Of a DNA stretch of 64,000 bases, positions 62,407 through 64,000 are shown piece by piece (the first letter of the stretch is position 1; every line of letters starts with the position of its first letter). The notes below the pieces were generated by a model. The model saw nothing but the letters and a program-made list of their open reading frames with translations, was not told where the DNA came from and ran no database searches. A program made the translations under genes and the position numbers. Where the stretch lies: assembly GCA_936440205.1 (NCBI GenBank), contig OW387134.1, forward strand, positions 64,755,427 through 64,819,426, read 5' to 3'. This stretch comes from Lepidonotus clava (Eukaryota > Annelida > Polychaeta > Phyllodocida > Polynoidae).

Positions 62407-63490
62407 AGACACCAATCATCAACTTCCTTTCCAGCACGTTAGATAGACAATAGATAATCCACATATACACAACTGTTGTAAATAGTCTCACATCTCTAAT
62501 TTATTTCGTTCACACAAATTCTTCTGTGAAAAGCAACACATTATTTTGCCATCCGAAGCATTTATTGAATACAGAAACATCAAGATGATTTAGCAAGGAA
62601 AGCAGAGCATTGATTTCATGGATATACTTTCGATTCTTTGGGTGAAGATGTTAACTAAAATGGCACAACAAGTGATGATCAATATCAACATCGAAAATCA
62701 ACATATCTTAGAAGAAATTGACAAATACATGAACAGTGCATCATTGATATATGAACCTATGCGAAATTCCCATAACAAAGGAAGATGTCAACTGCAGGAT
62801 CATTAAAATCAAGTCAATATACTGTGGTGAGTTCAAAAGAAATGACTAGGAAATCACTATTAATAGTTCTGTTCATGTCAATAATACTCATTGTATTAGG
62901 TTCAAAATGCATGTTCCAATATAGACCTTGTGCAGACATGGTTACATGATCCCATTTTGGTGATCACCACGTGCTAAGTTAGACCACATGGCCAACAATA
63001 AGTTCTAAATGTATAAGTTCTAAGGAATGATACCTTGTAATAATGAGTCAGGGAGTTTGTTTGAGTACAATTGTATATAAATATTTATGTTAAATGGCCC
63101 AAAATGAGAAATAATCAATACTAAAAAATGATCACCAATATGGCGGCCAGTCCATTTCATCATGTGACGTCATGTGCACAACGTCTATATATTTGTTCTT
63201 ACTCTATATTTCATTTACCTTCAAATTGTCTTGTATAGGAACAACCTTTAACAACTCTTGAGATGCATGTTATGTTAAGAGCAGATTATCAAACAAATAT
63301 TGTGAGACCAACTGTTAACTTGGATTAGAATATTTATTGTAATAGTTAAAATTCACGTTGTAAAATATTCAAGGCCGAATTTAACACAACTTAGCCATAT
63401 TTGCCAATCATTTCAATATGTACTAATGATAGATATGTCAATATATAATGCAAGTGATGACCTATGTAACCAATAAAGATGACAACCTGT
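62407..63490 (+). other. 3' untranslated region
   Basis: AT-rich non-coding sequence follows the stop at 62404-62406. It contains no sustained open frame. The end is inferred from the AATAAA at 63472-63477. Confidence 0.65.
63472..63477 (+). promoter_or_regulatory. Polyadenylation signal AATAAA
   Basis: The sequence is caataaagatgacaacctgt, followed by a T-rich tract (ctttctgtctctgtctg) of the downstream-element type. This makes it the best candidate for the end of the main transcript. Confidence 0.6.
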
Positions 63491-63710
63491 CTTTCTGTCT
63501 CTGTCTGCACTTTCATCTGTCATCGCACATCTCTAAAGTCAAGCCATAGCAAAAACAATAAGTATCGTTTACTATAGATTGTTACATGAATTATTTTAGC
63601 CTGAGGACAAAACCGCACATCAAACCTTTTTAGAAACCAACAACAAGGATTCGTGTATCTCAAATATCCACCTAAAGGTATGAACAAAGAATTGCATGCT
63701 TGACTTTGGT

Positions 63711-63716
63711 AATAAA
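63711..63716 (+). promoter_or_regulatory. Second possible polyadenylation signal AATAAA
   Basis: The sequence is ggtaataaaatattc, 239 bp beyond the first signal. It could give a longer 3' UTR. The remaining sequence to 64000 shows no gene. Confidence 0.35.
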
Positions 63717-64000
63717 ATATTCAATTATATCTTGACAAGATCATTCACCTTATCTTATTGGTGGTGTTCGAAGCAGCAACCCTGCATTTCCTCTGAAGTC
63801 TGAACTTAATTGATAGTGTTAGTTTCATTGGACCCAACATGTGCAGTGATGGGATACACCTTTGGATATGTAATAATATAGATACAAATATGTGTCTGAG
63901 CCTGAGCAATTAAGTCTCATAACTTGTTTATCATCTACAGTTATCATAGATTTTTTATTATGTATAATACATCCTGCCTTTGATGTTAACCCTGCTTTGA

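Noticed and set aside
58137-62003. A 1,288-codon open frame on the minus strand, opposite the acidic tail
   Set aside because: It is a shadow of the tail's codon repetition: Ser/Glu/Thr codons such as tca, gaa and aca rarely give stops in this antisense frame. It has a monotonous Ser-rich product, no splice or promoter context, and lies wholly inside a well-supported coding exon.
62618-62806. Small open frame just after the stop codon
   Set aside because: It lies in the 3' UTR, has no splice or domain support and its product is not recognisable.

Overview
This window looks like a piece of an invertebrate deuterostome genome, most likely amphioxus (Branchiostoma); I hold that genus call at about 0.6. 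It holds small exons in long AT-rich introns, GC-rich exons in its 5' half, long G/C homopolymer runs, many short inverted-repeat transposons, and minisatellites lying exactly on exon-intron junctions, which have been reported in amphioxus genes. All exon calls below were made by eye from splice sites, reading-phase continuity and protein motifs. No transcript or database evidence was available.

Nearly the whole window is one plus-strand gene, entered mid-gene and followed to its stop codon at 62404-62406. In order it encodes: a pair of PLAT/LH2 domains (1109-10554); a region with three trefoil-like 'ES...G' strand motifs (16392-24939); a basic linker (27609-27773); a second PLAT pair with the same exon plan as the first (33053-36690); four short basic linker exons (36969-38485); an array of 20 tiny exons, each encoding one copy of an approximately 18-residue repeat of the form GGWxKVQ...PAI..MYQG (39663-49151); a Ser/Pro-rich exon (50816-51424); and one 10.2-kb terminal exon encoding a Glu/Ser/Thr/Lys/Pro-rich tail of about 3,400 residues, part of it built from 122-124-residue tandem repeats (52193-62406). 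The PLAT domains resemble LOXHD1. The giant acidic single-exon tail is more like RP1L1-type ciliary proteins, so the true orthology is open and depends on what lies upstream of the window.

Every exon from 36969 to 49151 starts and ends in phase 1, so any subset can be skipped without losing frame. This is the most striking feature: a tandem micro-exon array that could set the length of a repetitive protein segment, followed by a very long disordered acidic tail.

The introns hold a young, almost whole Ngaro-like tyrosine-recombinase retroelement (10802-15700) with split direct repeats. They also hold several families of short DNA transposons, including a Harbinger-like family with TTA/TAA target duplications in three places (one a triple compound), a nested pair, and a 1.5-kb element with CCCAGCAAAC ends. 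Two minisatellites repeat a splice acceptor (8995-9363) and a splice donor (22928-23570), and partial exon duplications lie beside two other exons. The 3' flank (62407-64000) holds the 3' UTR with polyadenylation signals and no second gene that I can support.
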